Below, one piece after another: positions 19,381 to 27,169 of a stretch of DNA of 64,000 bases. The notes beneath the pieces were generated by a model. It was not told the DNA's origin and made no database searches. It saw nothing but the letters and a program-made list of their open reading frames with translations. Within the stretch, counting starts at the first letter, position 1. Each line of letters opens with the position of its first letter. The stretch lies in the NCBI RefSeq assembly GCF_003259335.1, contig NZ_QLLL01000013.1, positions 1-64,000 of the forward strand. Direction: 5' to 3'. Made by a program: the position numbers and the translations under genes. This DNA is from Chitinophaga skermanii. Lineage in GTDB: Bacteria; Bacteroidota; Bacteroidia; Chitinophagales; Chitinophagaceae.

Positions 19381-20190
19381 TTAGAGCTGAGTTAAATAAG
19401 CTTTGATATATGGGTTTCCAATTTTCACTAATTCCTCTTTATATTTATTGACGAAATAATCAAGGCTTTGCTTAATTCTTGGCTTATTAAGTTTTGCCTT
19501 ATGCAGTGCATCGGTATGAATATGACATAAATAACAGAGCGATTCTAAATTTTCGGGATAATTATTTAATGGATTATGGTCCTTGTGATGCATATGCATA
19601 TATACCCTATCCATCCGGTCTGTTATTTTAAGCGAACAAGCATTACATGTATAATTCATCATTTCTCTAAATATTTTTGAGATCTCGCCTGAATTATAGG
19701 GCCTTTTATCAAGCGACACATCAATTGTTAATGCGGCATTTGCTAATAACATTTGATAGAATTCCTCGGTAGTTCGTTCTATTGTACCCACCGCTTCCTT
19801 AGCACAATTCCCACATAGCGACAATCTAACATCATGGTAAACATCTCTTGTCGTTCGTTCTTGTACATCTACGACATTGGAATTACTCCAAATATACTTT
19901 GTGTTGAAAGCTCCCCTACTCATTTGATCCACGATGGTCTTGCATTTCATGATATGAAATTTTGGGTACTGGTTATGTTTAGCTACATCGTAACTATACA
20001 TATACATATACCCTCTTTGAGCCTGGTTATTAATGGTTCGGTAAACACCGTCTTGTCTATAACTAATATGTCCGCTAATCTCTTCTTGGGTAAGATCAAC
20101 CTTAATTACTTTAAAACCACTTTCCTTCATCTGTGGATACCCTAACTGAGTGAGCTTCTCCTCTAATTTATTGAATGCATATAAACGCAT
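19381..20190 (-). CDS. zorE: HNH endonuclease, effector of a Zorya-II-like system
   Basis: 269 aa. The C-terminal part is a zinc-supported HNH fold: Cys182/Cys185, the HHKDH catalytic segment (His201, His202, His205), Asn residues in NPLNNYPENL, and Cys219/Cys222-His223. An extra CxxC (126/129) lies in the unrecognised N-terminal half, whose aromatic- and basic-rich strands could bind DNA. The gene begins 4 bp after the ZorB-like gene and ends the operon. In type II Zorya the third component ZorE is an HNH nuclease, which fits the order zorA-zorB-zorE. HNH assignment is secure; ZorE identity rests on context. Confidence 0.75.
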   Translation of the reverse strand: MRLYAFNKLEEKLTQLGYPQMKESGFKVIKVDLTQEEISGHISYRQDGVYRTINNQAQRGYMYMYSYDVAKHNQYPKFHIMKCKTIVDQMSRGAFNTKYIWSNSNVVDVQERTTRDVYHDVRLSLCGNCAKEAVGTIERTTEEFYQMLLANAALTIDVSLDKRPYNSGEISKIFREMMNYTCNACSLKITDRMDRVYMHMHHKDHNPLNNYPENLESLCYLCHIHTDALHKAKLNKPRIKQSLDYFVNKYKEELVKIGNPYIKAYLTQL

Positions 20191-20194
20191 GGTA

Positions 20195-20911
20195 CTATGG
20201 ATGAATTTGTTGAATAATTTCTTCTACTAATTGTTCGCTGGATGTTACAATTCTGAATTCCACCCTTCTCGACAATTGTTTATCAATCTCGTTTCTTGAA
20301 TTAATTGTATAATCTCTATTTTTATCTAATGTTCTTCCGAAAGAAAGACCATTTGCTGTAAGCATATATTGCAATTGCATTTGTTGCTCTAAGGTAAGGG
20401 CCTTATAGCAGGGTAAATTGCGTAAGAATTTTAGCACTTGTCTTGATCTATCTTGAGAGAGTTTAATATTATCAATATAAGGGTCGTTGGTTTCGTTTGT
20501 CGGTGTTTGATCAGTATGCCCTTCTATTCTGATTTCAGCAATACTTTGTTTGTATTTAGGGTCGAGTATCACCTTTAAATACTTAGGAAAAAACGCCGCT
20601 AGTATATCTTGGAACTGGGCAGTTACTTCAGCTTTACCAGGTTGAAATAGTACTTCTGGATTTGTGAACTTAATCGATAGATCCTTGTCTAATTGTAAAT
20701 TCCACTTTGTTGCCTGGTTATGAAATGTTTTCTCTAAATCGAGATACAAATTTTCCTTTACAAGTTTATAATTTTCAAATAATTGGTCTTGTTTTTTCTT
20801 TTGATATTGAACAAGTGCCATAAAACCAAGAGAAATGAATAAAAACACCAGCATAAGTACCGTCATTAGATCGGCATATGGTATCCAAAAGTTTTCTTTC
20901 TTATTTGCCAT
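20195..20911 (-). CDS. zorB: ZorB-like MotB/OmpA-domain stator protein
   Basis: 238 aa from the ATG at 20911. Upstream in-frame codons to 20929 offer only TTG and would overlap zorA, so I prefer the ATG. One transmembrane helix (about 8-34) starts with PYADLMTVLML, whose Asp14 matches the ion-binding aspartate of MotB/ExbD/ZorB. A periplasmic OmpA-like peptidoglycan-binding domain follows, with GHTD (131-134), LSQDRSRQVL and SRRVEF. MotB-like proteins pair with a MotA/ZorA channel; the stop-to-start distance to zorA and to the HNH gene is only a few bases. Confidence 0.82.
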   Translation of the reverse strand: MANKKENFWIPYADLMTVLMLVFLFISLGFMALVQYQKKKQDQLFENYKLVKENLYLDLEKTFHNQATKWNLQLDKDLSIKFTNPEVLFQPGKAEVTAQFQDILAAFFPKYLKVILDPKYKQSIAEIRIEGHTDQTPTNETNDPYIDNIKLSQDRSRQVLKFLRNLPCYKALTLEQQMQLQYMLTANGLSFGRTLDKNRDYTINSRNEIDKQLSRRVEFRIVTSSEQLVEEIIQQIHP

Positions 20912-20912
20912 G

Positions 20913-22313
20913 CTAGTTTCTATTTCCAATCATAAAACGTTGAATGCAATTATCGAGATTTTCCATCGTGGTACTTAAACGTTCGTAGAACTCGGCATTA
21001 ATATTTTTAACATTCTCGTTCAAGCTATTAGACGTTTGACGAATAATATTAACAGCCTCGTTCATTTCTTTCCTGTAGTTCGTCCAAACATCACTATTCA
21101 TATTCCTAAACTCTTCCATTTTCTGAATAAGAATGGTTGCTGCGTCTTTAAAACCGCGTTCATGCTTAATCCAATCATTTAATTTATTAGTTGTTTCATC
21201 ATACTTTTCAGCTGCAGAATTAATAGCAATTGTACTTGCGCTTAACTTCTGGGTAATATCAACAAACTTGGTATCGTTAATCATTACCTGGTCTAGTTGT
21301 TTAATTAACAGGTGCAACTTACCCTCTTCTTGCGTAAGTATAGTAAGGCTTTGGGAAACTGTTTGCATTGTATTGGAAGAGTTTTCAAATGCAGCAGTAG
21401 TTTGCTTAAAATGGTTCGTTAATTGAGCTATTTGGGCTTTATTTTCAATTTGCCAGCCATTTAACCTGTTTACACTCTCATTCAGTTCTTGGAAATTTTC
21501 CTTTACCAGTGTATCAATTAACTCATTCATTTGTGTATTAAACTGTTCGGTTACATTCCTCATTACATCTACAAGAGCTTCCGTATTGTTTTTCTTTAAA
21601 ATATCAGCGAACTCAATAAATCGTTTATTCAACTCATCACGGTTTGCCTTCATTGTTGTTACAATTAAATCTGAGTTTGCATTAGCTTTAACACCTATAT
21701 CAAATTGGGCATTACGTATATAATCTATATTAGCTCCAATGTCTTTCAACTGGCCAATTTGTTGCTCCATCATTTGATGTATTCCAGCTTGCTGGTTTAC
21801 TGATTGTTGTAAAATACCATCCAACTTCCCTACCACATCCACCTGGATACAATTAACCAGTGTTGTTAAATGCTGACTGTTCTCCCGTTGCATTTGTGAA
21901 ATAACATGTGCTATATCAGCAAGAGCAGAAACTTCATCTGATTGCTTTTTAGGCTTATTGGGGGCACTATCGATTTTCTTTTGGATAATACCTGTGTATT
22001 TTTGAAATACAATTAATAAAGCAATACCTAGGATGGTTGCAACAAATGCAGATTTTAACCCTTCTAATAATAAGGGAATACTTTCTTGGATATTACTTGT
22101 GTCGAATCCATGTAAACCAATCGTAACCCCGATTGCTGTAAATAGGATGCCTAGTGTAGGAAAAATAGAAGGAATAGCATCGAAAATATATTGGTTATTC
22201 CAGAAGTTATAAGATTCCTGGGGTTTGTGTTGTTCATTCTTAAATCGTTGAACATAGAATACACATGCTAACACAACGCATGCAAAGATGCCAATAAATA
22301 TTGCTTCAAACAT
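20913..22313 (-). CDS. zorA: ZorA-like MotA/ExbB-family channel with long coiled-coil tail
   Basis: 466 aa. Three hydrophobic helices (about 3-21, 48-68, 82-104) include the MotA/TolQ/ExbB signature FPTLGILFTAIGVTIGL and GLKSAFVATILGI. The rest (about 120-466) is a long polar, Gln/Asn/Lys-rich segment with heptad-like spacing, predicted coiled coil, pointing into the cytoplasm. Flagellar MotA and ExbB lack such a tail; ZorA proteins have it and use it to signal phage invasion to the effector. No flagellar, ton or tol genes lie nearby. First gene of the three-gene operon. Confidence 0.8.
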   Translation of the reverse strand: MFEAIFIGIFACVVLACVFYVQRFKNEQHKPQESYNFWNNQYIFDAIPSIFPTLGILFTAIGVTIGLHGFDTSNIQESIPLLLEGLKSAFVATILGIALLIVFQKYTGIIQKKIDSAPNKPKKQSDEVSALADIAHVISQMQRENSQHLTTLVNCIQVDVVGKLDGILQQSVNQQAGIHQMMEQQIGQLKDIGANIDYIRNAQFDIGVKANANSDLIVTTMKANRDELNKRFIEFADILKKNNTEALVDVMRNVTEQFNTQMNELIDTLVKENFQELNESVNRLNGWQIENKAQIAQLTNHFKQTTAAFENSSNTMQTVSQSLTILTQEEGKLHLLIKQLDQVMINDTKFVDITQKLSASTIAINSAAEKYDETTNKLNDWIKHERGFKDAATILIQKMEEFRNMNSDVWTNYRKEMNEAVNIIRQTSNSLNENVKNINAEFYERLSTTMENLDNCIQRFMIGNRN

Positions 22314-22689
22314 ATAGGGTAAATGGGTTTCAAACCTCTAATATATATATTTTTCACATATTTAATGCTATTACATATAAGTAAATCCTGGTTATGCAAA
22401 TGAAAGTTCCACGAAAAAAAATTCAAATTATTTTTGGATAGATTGGTTAATGAGTAGGATAAGGTAACATATTTACAATAGGCTCGCTCCAAAAGAAAGG
22501 ATAATAAACTAGCATGTTTATACCTTGGTAAGGTATTCAATATTTTTAAAAGAAAGGCAAAGCCTATTGTATTGGAAGCGTTGGCGGCTTATGAAAACAA
22601 AAACAAGTATTTTGAAGGATGTGCGTAATTCACTCGATCCAGCATTTGAAATTCCAGTCCAAATAAAAAGCTAAACATACTAAAACCAA
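22314..22689. other. AT-rich intergenic region between tRNA-Leu 1 and zorA
   Basis: About 375 bp with no gene I can support. It must hold the zorA promoter, but I see no exact TAnnTTTG on the minus strand at a sensible distance; TATATA-rich sequence at 22340-22350 is the only promoter-like feature. No transposase remnant and no repeat of the tRNA 3' end are visible. Confidence 0.5.
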
Positions 22690-22722
22690 AAACGCCATCT
22701 CTACAATGTAGAGATGGCGTTT
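22690..22722 (-). terminator. Terminator of tRNA-Leu 1
   Basis: A near-perfect 14-bp stem (ACGCCATCTCTACA with TGTAGAGATGGCGT, 22692-22720) followed on the minus strand by TTTTT. It lies about 10 bp beyond the tRNA 3' end. Confidence 0.85.
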
Positions 22723-22731
22723 ACCATCTTG

Positions 22732-22815
22732 TGCCCAGAACAGGAATCGAACCTGCACTACCTTTCGATAACAAGATTTTGAGTCTAGCGCGTCTACCAG
22801 TTCCGCCATCTGGGC
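22732..22815 (-). tRNA. tRNA-Leu (anticodon CAA), copy 1
   Basis: 84 nt, type II tRNA with long variable arm. The acceptor stem GCCCAGA pairs with TCTGGGC; D-stem GCG/CGC; anticodon loop CTCAAAA gives CAA; variable arm TATC-GAAA-GGTA; T-loop TTCGATT. CCA is not encoded. The anticodon stem CTAGA/TCTTG has a T-T mismatch at 28:42, shared by the other copy. It differs from copy 2 at three positions, two of them partners in the variable-arm stem. Confidence 0.96.
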
Positions 22816-22836
22816 CTCAAAGCCGCAACCATTCTA

Positions 22837-23715
22837 TCAATTGCGGGATGCAAATGTAAAGATGTTTTTTATAATTCCAAACTTTCTTTTGAAAAAAGAT
22901 TTAAACGAGCTCTTTTGTTCGTTTAATTCGAATGGAATTTCTTCATCTATTTCTATTTGCACACCTTCTATGCAGTACTGTTTCTCGTGTTGTAAATAGT
23001 AGTGTAATGTATTTGACAAGTTGGATGAAGCATACTTTACCTTCTTTTGTTTTAGTGCTGTAGCTTTTTCGTTTTCGAAAACAATAAATCGATTATTCCT
23101 CCTATCGTACTCCATTACGAGATGACTGTACCTCATTTCACCTGGATGAAAGTGATTATAGGCACCTGGGTAAAATATGTTTCCCTCAAAATATCGCTCG
23201 AAAAAAGTGCTTACTTCACTATATAAGAGAGGTGATTGTTGATAGATTGATCTTTCACTTAGAGACAGTCCTCTTTGCCAAAACAGCTTACGAATCAGCC
23301 CCCATCTTTCTAGCGATGGATCGAATTGAATAGGAAGTTGATTATCGAAAATAAAGGGAGCGAAGGTGGCATTATTTTCCCTGTGGTGATTAACTACATC
23401 TTTCCATTTTCTATACCGATTACATGTATGTATTATAATAATGCCATCGTCTTGTTCCTTCACTTTTACCCACAAGGGAATCCGTGCACGATTCGTCAAC
23501 AAATCGCATACCTCGTTCAATGTAAGTTTCACAGCAATATATCCCGGCAATCGCCACCAATTGATAATGTCACTATCGGAATCTACACAAGGTACACCCT
23601 CTAGTGTTTCCGGTAATATAACATACGTCCGCTCTTCTAACCTCCCAGGTTTTTTCAAGTAAAACTCGAGCGTTTTTCGGAATTGGGATTTGAAGTATAC
23701 TACTGAATGATTCAT
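22837..23715 (-). CDS. Unrecognised 292-aa protein downstream of recB
   Basis: I do not recognise this family. The protein has no signal peptide or transmembrane helix. It is rich in Trp, Tyr, Phe and charged residues, with a basic C-terminal segment (FKSFFKRKFG). Motif-like stretches are DSDSDIINWWRLPGY and FHPGEMRYSHLVMEYDRR. Its ATG lies 34 bp after the recB stop, so it is probably the last gene of the recDCB transcript; a link to DNA repair is inference from position only. Its final codons contain the -7 element of the tRNA-Leu 1 promoter. Confidence 0.7.
   Translation of the reverse strand: MNHSVVYFKSQFRKTLEFYLKKPGRLEERTYVILPETLEGVPCVDSDSDIINWWRLPGYIAVKLTLNEVCDLLTNRARIPLWVKVKEQDDGIIIIHTCNRYRKWKDVVNHHRENNATFAPFIFDNQLPIQFDPSLERWGLIRKLFWQRGLSLSERSIYQQSPLLYSEVSTFFERYFEGNIFYPGAYNHFHPGEMRYSHLVMEYDRRNNRFIVFENEKATALKQKKVKYASSNLSNTLHYYLQHEKQYCIEGVQIEIDEEIPFELNEQKSSFKSFFKRKFGIIKNIFTFASRN
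22851..22881 (-). promoter_or_regulatory. Promoter of tRNA-Leu 1
   Basis: On the minus strand: TTTG (22881-22878), 19 bp, TACATTTG (22858-22851). This is an exact match to the Bacteroidota primary-sigma consensus (TTTG, 19 bp, TAnnTTTG), 36 bp before the tRNA 5' end. The same layout precedes tRNA-Leu 2. Confidence 0.85.
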
Positions 23716-23749
23716 TAAATAGTTAGGTTATTGAATAATGAAGCGTTTG

Positions 23750-26700
23750 TTAGTTCCCCAATAATGCCTCCAACTCCTCTATCTGCTTCCTTCCCGGCTT
23801 CACTGTAAATATACCAGTTGTGCTATCTTGCCTTACACCACGCAAGAATAGGTACACAATACCGCCAAAATGTTTATCATAGTCGAAGTTTGGCAAGCGT
23901 GTAGACAGGTATTTCTTTACGGCAACGGTGTAAATTAAATATTGCAAATGATAGTTATTGTTGTTCATTTCTGCTAACAAAGCAGCAGCATTGTAGCTTT
24001 CCAGCTGGTTGCCTAAGTAGTTGGACTTCCAATCCAACACGAAAAATTTGCCTTGGTGTTCGAAGAATAAATCGACTTTACCATTCATGATGCCCTCTAT
24101 TTCTTGTTGATTATAATCGGAGAAGCGTCGCACATGAATGTTTACATCATCGCTTGATAATTGTTGGAGTGCATGGGGTTGAAACAAGGATACGGGGAAA
24201 TCAAATTCAAACTCCGTCATCCTTTTCTCCTTCCCAACAGCGGATAATTGGAATGTATTTCCGTCCACTTGTAATGGTACGCGTACAACGTGCTGCACCA
24301 GTTGCTGTAGCATAGGCATATACACCTCATCCTGCCCAGGCAAATAACGATCTAGGGCAGTTTTTAACCAGTATTCCCATTTCGAATCGTCGGAGAAGCT
24401 GATGTTCTCGAAGATAAAGTGTAAGAGGTTACCTGTTTTAGCACCACGTTTGAGGGTATTGAATATAAATTGGTCGTAGGCATCGTCTATGGCTTCACCA
24501 TAAGGCAGGCTTTTAAGTTCTGCTTTGGCACTTAGCATTGTGTAACTCATCTTCCGCCAATGCTCTTCCTCTAATTGGAAAAAAACTTGCTTTGTATTGC
24601 GTGGCCCGCTCGATGGAAGTGCCTGCTCTTTATATGGCACAGTGGGCATCGTTGGGAGTTGACTTTGTATTGAAATAAGTGCTGCATCGATAAACATACC
24701 CTTTAGTTCGTTGACAAACACTTTCAAGGTCGACTTGCTGGCCCGTAGGTTGCTATATATGTAGCATTTGTATACGGCACGGGTAATGGCTACATATACT
24801 AACCGCCTATTTTCTTGCTCTTGCTGCTCGCGGTAAGCTTGTTTCTGCGCATCGCTCTGCCTGCCTTGCTCGGCACTATAATATTCGCCTGTTTCTGGGT
24901 CACGGAAGCTCACAAAATCATCTCGCTCCCGTTCTGTAAAATCAAGATAAGGGGCCAATACAATATTGTATTCTAAGCCTTTACTTTTATGAATCGTTAC
25001 AATTTTTACAGCAGCCTCATCACTTTCCATCCTTTGTGTATACTCATCTCCGGGAATAGCCATTCCATCAATACCACGTTTCAGCCAAGAGATCAAATCA
25101 CGTAAAGATAAATTACGCCTGCTTTGTACTTGGTGAACAATTTCGGTGAGTTGCAGCAAATTGGTTAAAATGCGTTCACCGTTTTCAGCACGGTTCTTCA
25201 ATAAAGAAGTACGCACGTTAAAATCGGCAAAAAAGGCCATTAGCGCCGTATACACACCATCTTTATCGAATAGCTCGCGGTATTTCGTGAAGCAGGATAA
25301 TACTACTTCATCATCCAAATGTAGCATGTCATCTACCGAAAACCCAGTTAGCGGCGATAACAAAGAACGGTTAATGGTCGAGCGCTCAGGCGATTCTATC
25401 GCTTCTAGTAAGTAATATACTTCAATGGCTTCTGCTGTATTCAATACCTTCACTTCATCGATTAGCACAGCAGGAATACCCTGTTTCGCTAATTCATGCT
25501 TTACTTCCAAACCCTCCTTGCCTGTTCTCACCAAAATGCCAATATCTTCCGGTGTAATAGCACTGGTTGTACCGTTTGATTTCACAATCTTGAACTTTGT
25601 ATCAACCAATAGCTGGGCTACTTGGGCCACTACGCCGGTAGCTATTTCCGACTTGGTTTTACTTTCGAAAATAGTAATGGGTATTTCGGGTTGTTGATCG
25701 TAGTAAAGCAATCCTTTCCGGTTCTCGGCAGGACTTTCCACATCTATATAATCAATACTGTCTACTTCATTTTTAAAACAGAAAGTATCAAAACCCGGCG
25801 TAGGTCTGAAAAAAATATTCATCGCCTGGATCATAGTGGTCGACGAGCGGAAGTTATGATTCATATCGTACAAATGCTGCACGCTATTACGGGCTTCGAA
25901 ATACGTGTAAATATCGGCCTTGCGCCATGCATAGATGCTTTGCTTGGGATCGCCGATGTAAAACAAGATGGTATTGCTGCCAAAAGCGGTATTGAAAATC
26001 TCGTATTGCTGGCGATCGGTATCTTGGAACTCGTCGATGAATACGGCTTTGTACTTTTCTTGCAGCTTTTCTACTAGCTTGGGGTTATCCCGGTGCACGA
26101 GTGCTTTGTGTAGGTTGACAATCAAATCGTCGTACCCTAACATGTTATTACGTGCCATATAACCCTGCACGCCCTTCCCTACTTTGCTTATGGCAAAGCA
26201 AGTTAACCAGTGATGAATGTTGTCTAAGTGTTTTGTAATCTCCGATTCGATCCCCTCTTGTTTATCAATCAATTCTACTATATCACAAAACAATTCATGT
26301 ATATACGCGGGCGGTTTGCTACCATTCTTCTTTTCCTTCAACATCGCTACAAACGCGGCAGCATCGTGCAACAATGGCTCGAAGGCCTTCTTCGCATGTG
26401 CATTTTTCTTGGCAGCGGTAGCTATGCTGGGTTGGTTTTTATTGATGTAGTCGTACAGCGCATTCAAAGCTACCTCTTTATGCTCGCACAATTGCGCATG
26501 TTGGGTCATCCAATCATCTTGGCGGAATGACGATATTCCATAATCGGCTGTGTCATCATATCCCAAGTACTTTTTACCGCTCATATGTTCTTGTAACACG
26601 TTCTGCATGCGACTTCTCATGCCTTCACTCCATAAGCTTTGCAATAATGCCGGGTGCAAAGTAGTTACCTGTCGACGCCAGAATTTATTGAGTTCTTTCT

Positions 26701-27169
26701 CTACAATAGGACTCGTATCTGGCACCATTTCAGCACCGAATAATTGGTCGGTTTCAAATGCATATTCGTTTAATACTTGCTGGCAAAAGCTGTGGATGGT
26801 TAAAACAGATATTTCATCCAACAACAACACCGCATCCCGTAACAAGTGATTCACAGTTAAAGGATCGGCGGCATCCACGGCTTGTAATACAAGTGTTGTG
26901 ATATTATCATCGTCTATTTCGTTCCCGAAACTTACTTTATAGGCTTTTCGAATAAACAAACGGATACGATCCTTTAATTCGGCTACGGCAGCCTTTGTAA
27001 AGGTTACCATCAATATCTCCTTCACAGGCACACGTTTCTCCAGTACCAATCTCAACACGAGAATGGCAATAGAATAAGTTTTCCCTGTACCGGCACTGGC
27101 TTCAATGAGGTTACTATCTTCTAGCGGTACTGTAAGGGCATCAAAATGTTTATATCGTTCGTTCGTCAT
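23750..27169 (-). CDS. recB: Exodeoxyribonuclease V subunit beta (RecB)
   Basis: 1139 aa, UvrD-like helicase plus nuclease. Walker A ASAGTGKT at 24-31, DEFQDTD near 380, the IHKSKGLEY and YVAITRAVYKCY helicase motifs, and a C-terminal RecB nuclease domain with LDWKSNYLG near 1043. With RecC and RecD it unwinds and degrades double-stranded DNA ends and loads RecA at recombination. Its start abuts the recC stop with no gap. Confidence 0.94.
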   Translation of the reverse strand: MTNERYKHFDALTVPLEDSNLIEASAGTGKTYSIAILVLRLVLEKRVPVKEILMVTFTKAAVAELKDRIRLFIRKAYKVSFGNEIDDDNITTLVLQAVDAADPLTVNHLLRDAVLLLDEISVLTIHSFCQQVLNEYAFETDQLFGAEMVPDTSPIVEKELNKFWRRQVTTLHPALLQSLWSEGMRSRMQNVLQEHMSGKKYLGYDDTADYGISSFRQDDWMTQHAQLCEHKEVALNALYDYINKNQPSIATAAKKNAHAKKAFEPLLHDAAAFVAMLKEKKNGSKPPAYIHELFCDIVELIDKQEGIESEITKHLDNIHHWLTCFAISKVGKGVQGYMARNNMLGYDDLIVNLHKALVHRDNPKLVEKLQEKYKAVFIDEFQDTDRQQYEIFNTAFGSNTILFYIGDPKQSIYAWRKADIYTYFEARNSVQHLYDMNHNFRSSTTMIQAMNIFFRPTPGFDTFCFKNEVDSIDYIDVESPAENRKGLLYYDQQPEIPITIFESKTKSEIATGVVAQVAQLLVDTKFKIVKSNGTTSAITPEDIGILVRTGKEGLEVKHELAKQGIPAVLIDEVKVLNTAEAIEVYYLLEAIESPERSTINRSLLSPLTGFSVDDMLHLDDEVVLSCFTKYRELFDKDGVYTALMAFFADFNVRTSLLKNRAENGERILTNLLQLTEIVHQVQSRRNLSLRDLISWLKRGIDGMAIPGDEYTQRMESDEAAVKIVTIHKSKGLEYNIVLAPYLDFTERERDDFVSFRDPETGEYYSAEQGRQSDAQKQAYREQQEQENRRLVYVAITRAVYKCYIYSNLRASKSTLKVFVNELKGMFIDAALISIQSQLPTMPTVPYKEQALPSSGPRNTKQVFFQLEEEHWRKMSYTMLSAKAELKSLPYGEAIDDAYDQFIFNTLKRGAKTGNLLHFIFENISFSDDSKWEYWLKTALDRYLPGQDEVYMPMLQQLVQHVVRVPLQVDGNTFQLSAVGKEKRMTEFEFDFPVSLFQPHALQQLSSDDVNIHVRRFSDYNQQEIEGIMNGKVDLFFEHQGKFFVLDWKSNYLGNQLESYNAAALLAEMNNNNYHLQYLIYTVAVKKYLSTRLPNFDYDKHFGGIVYLFLRGVRQDSTTGIFTVKPGRKQIEELEALLGN

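Noticed and set aside
20195..22313. ExbB/TolQ or flagellar MotAB system
   Set aside because: No tonB, exbD, tol-pal or flagellar genes nearby; the long cytoplasmic coiled coil and the coupled HNH nuclease fit Zorya better.
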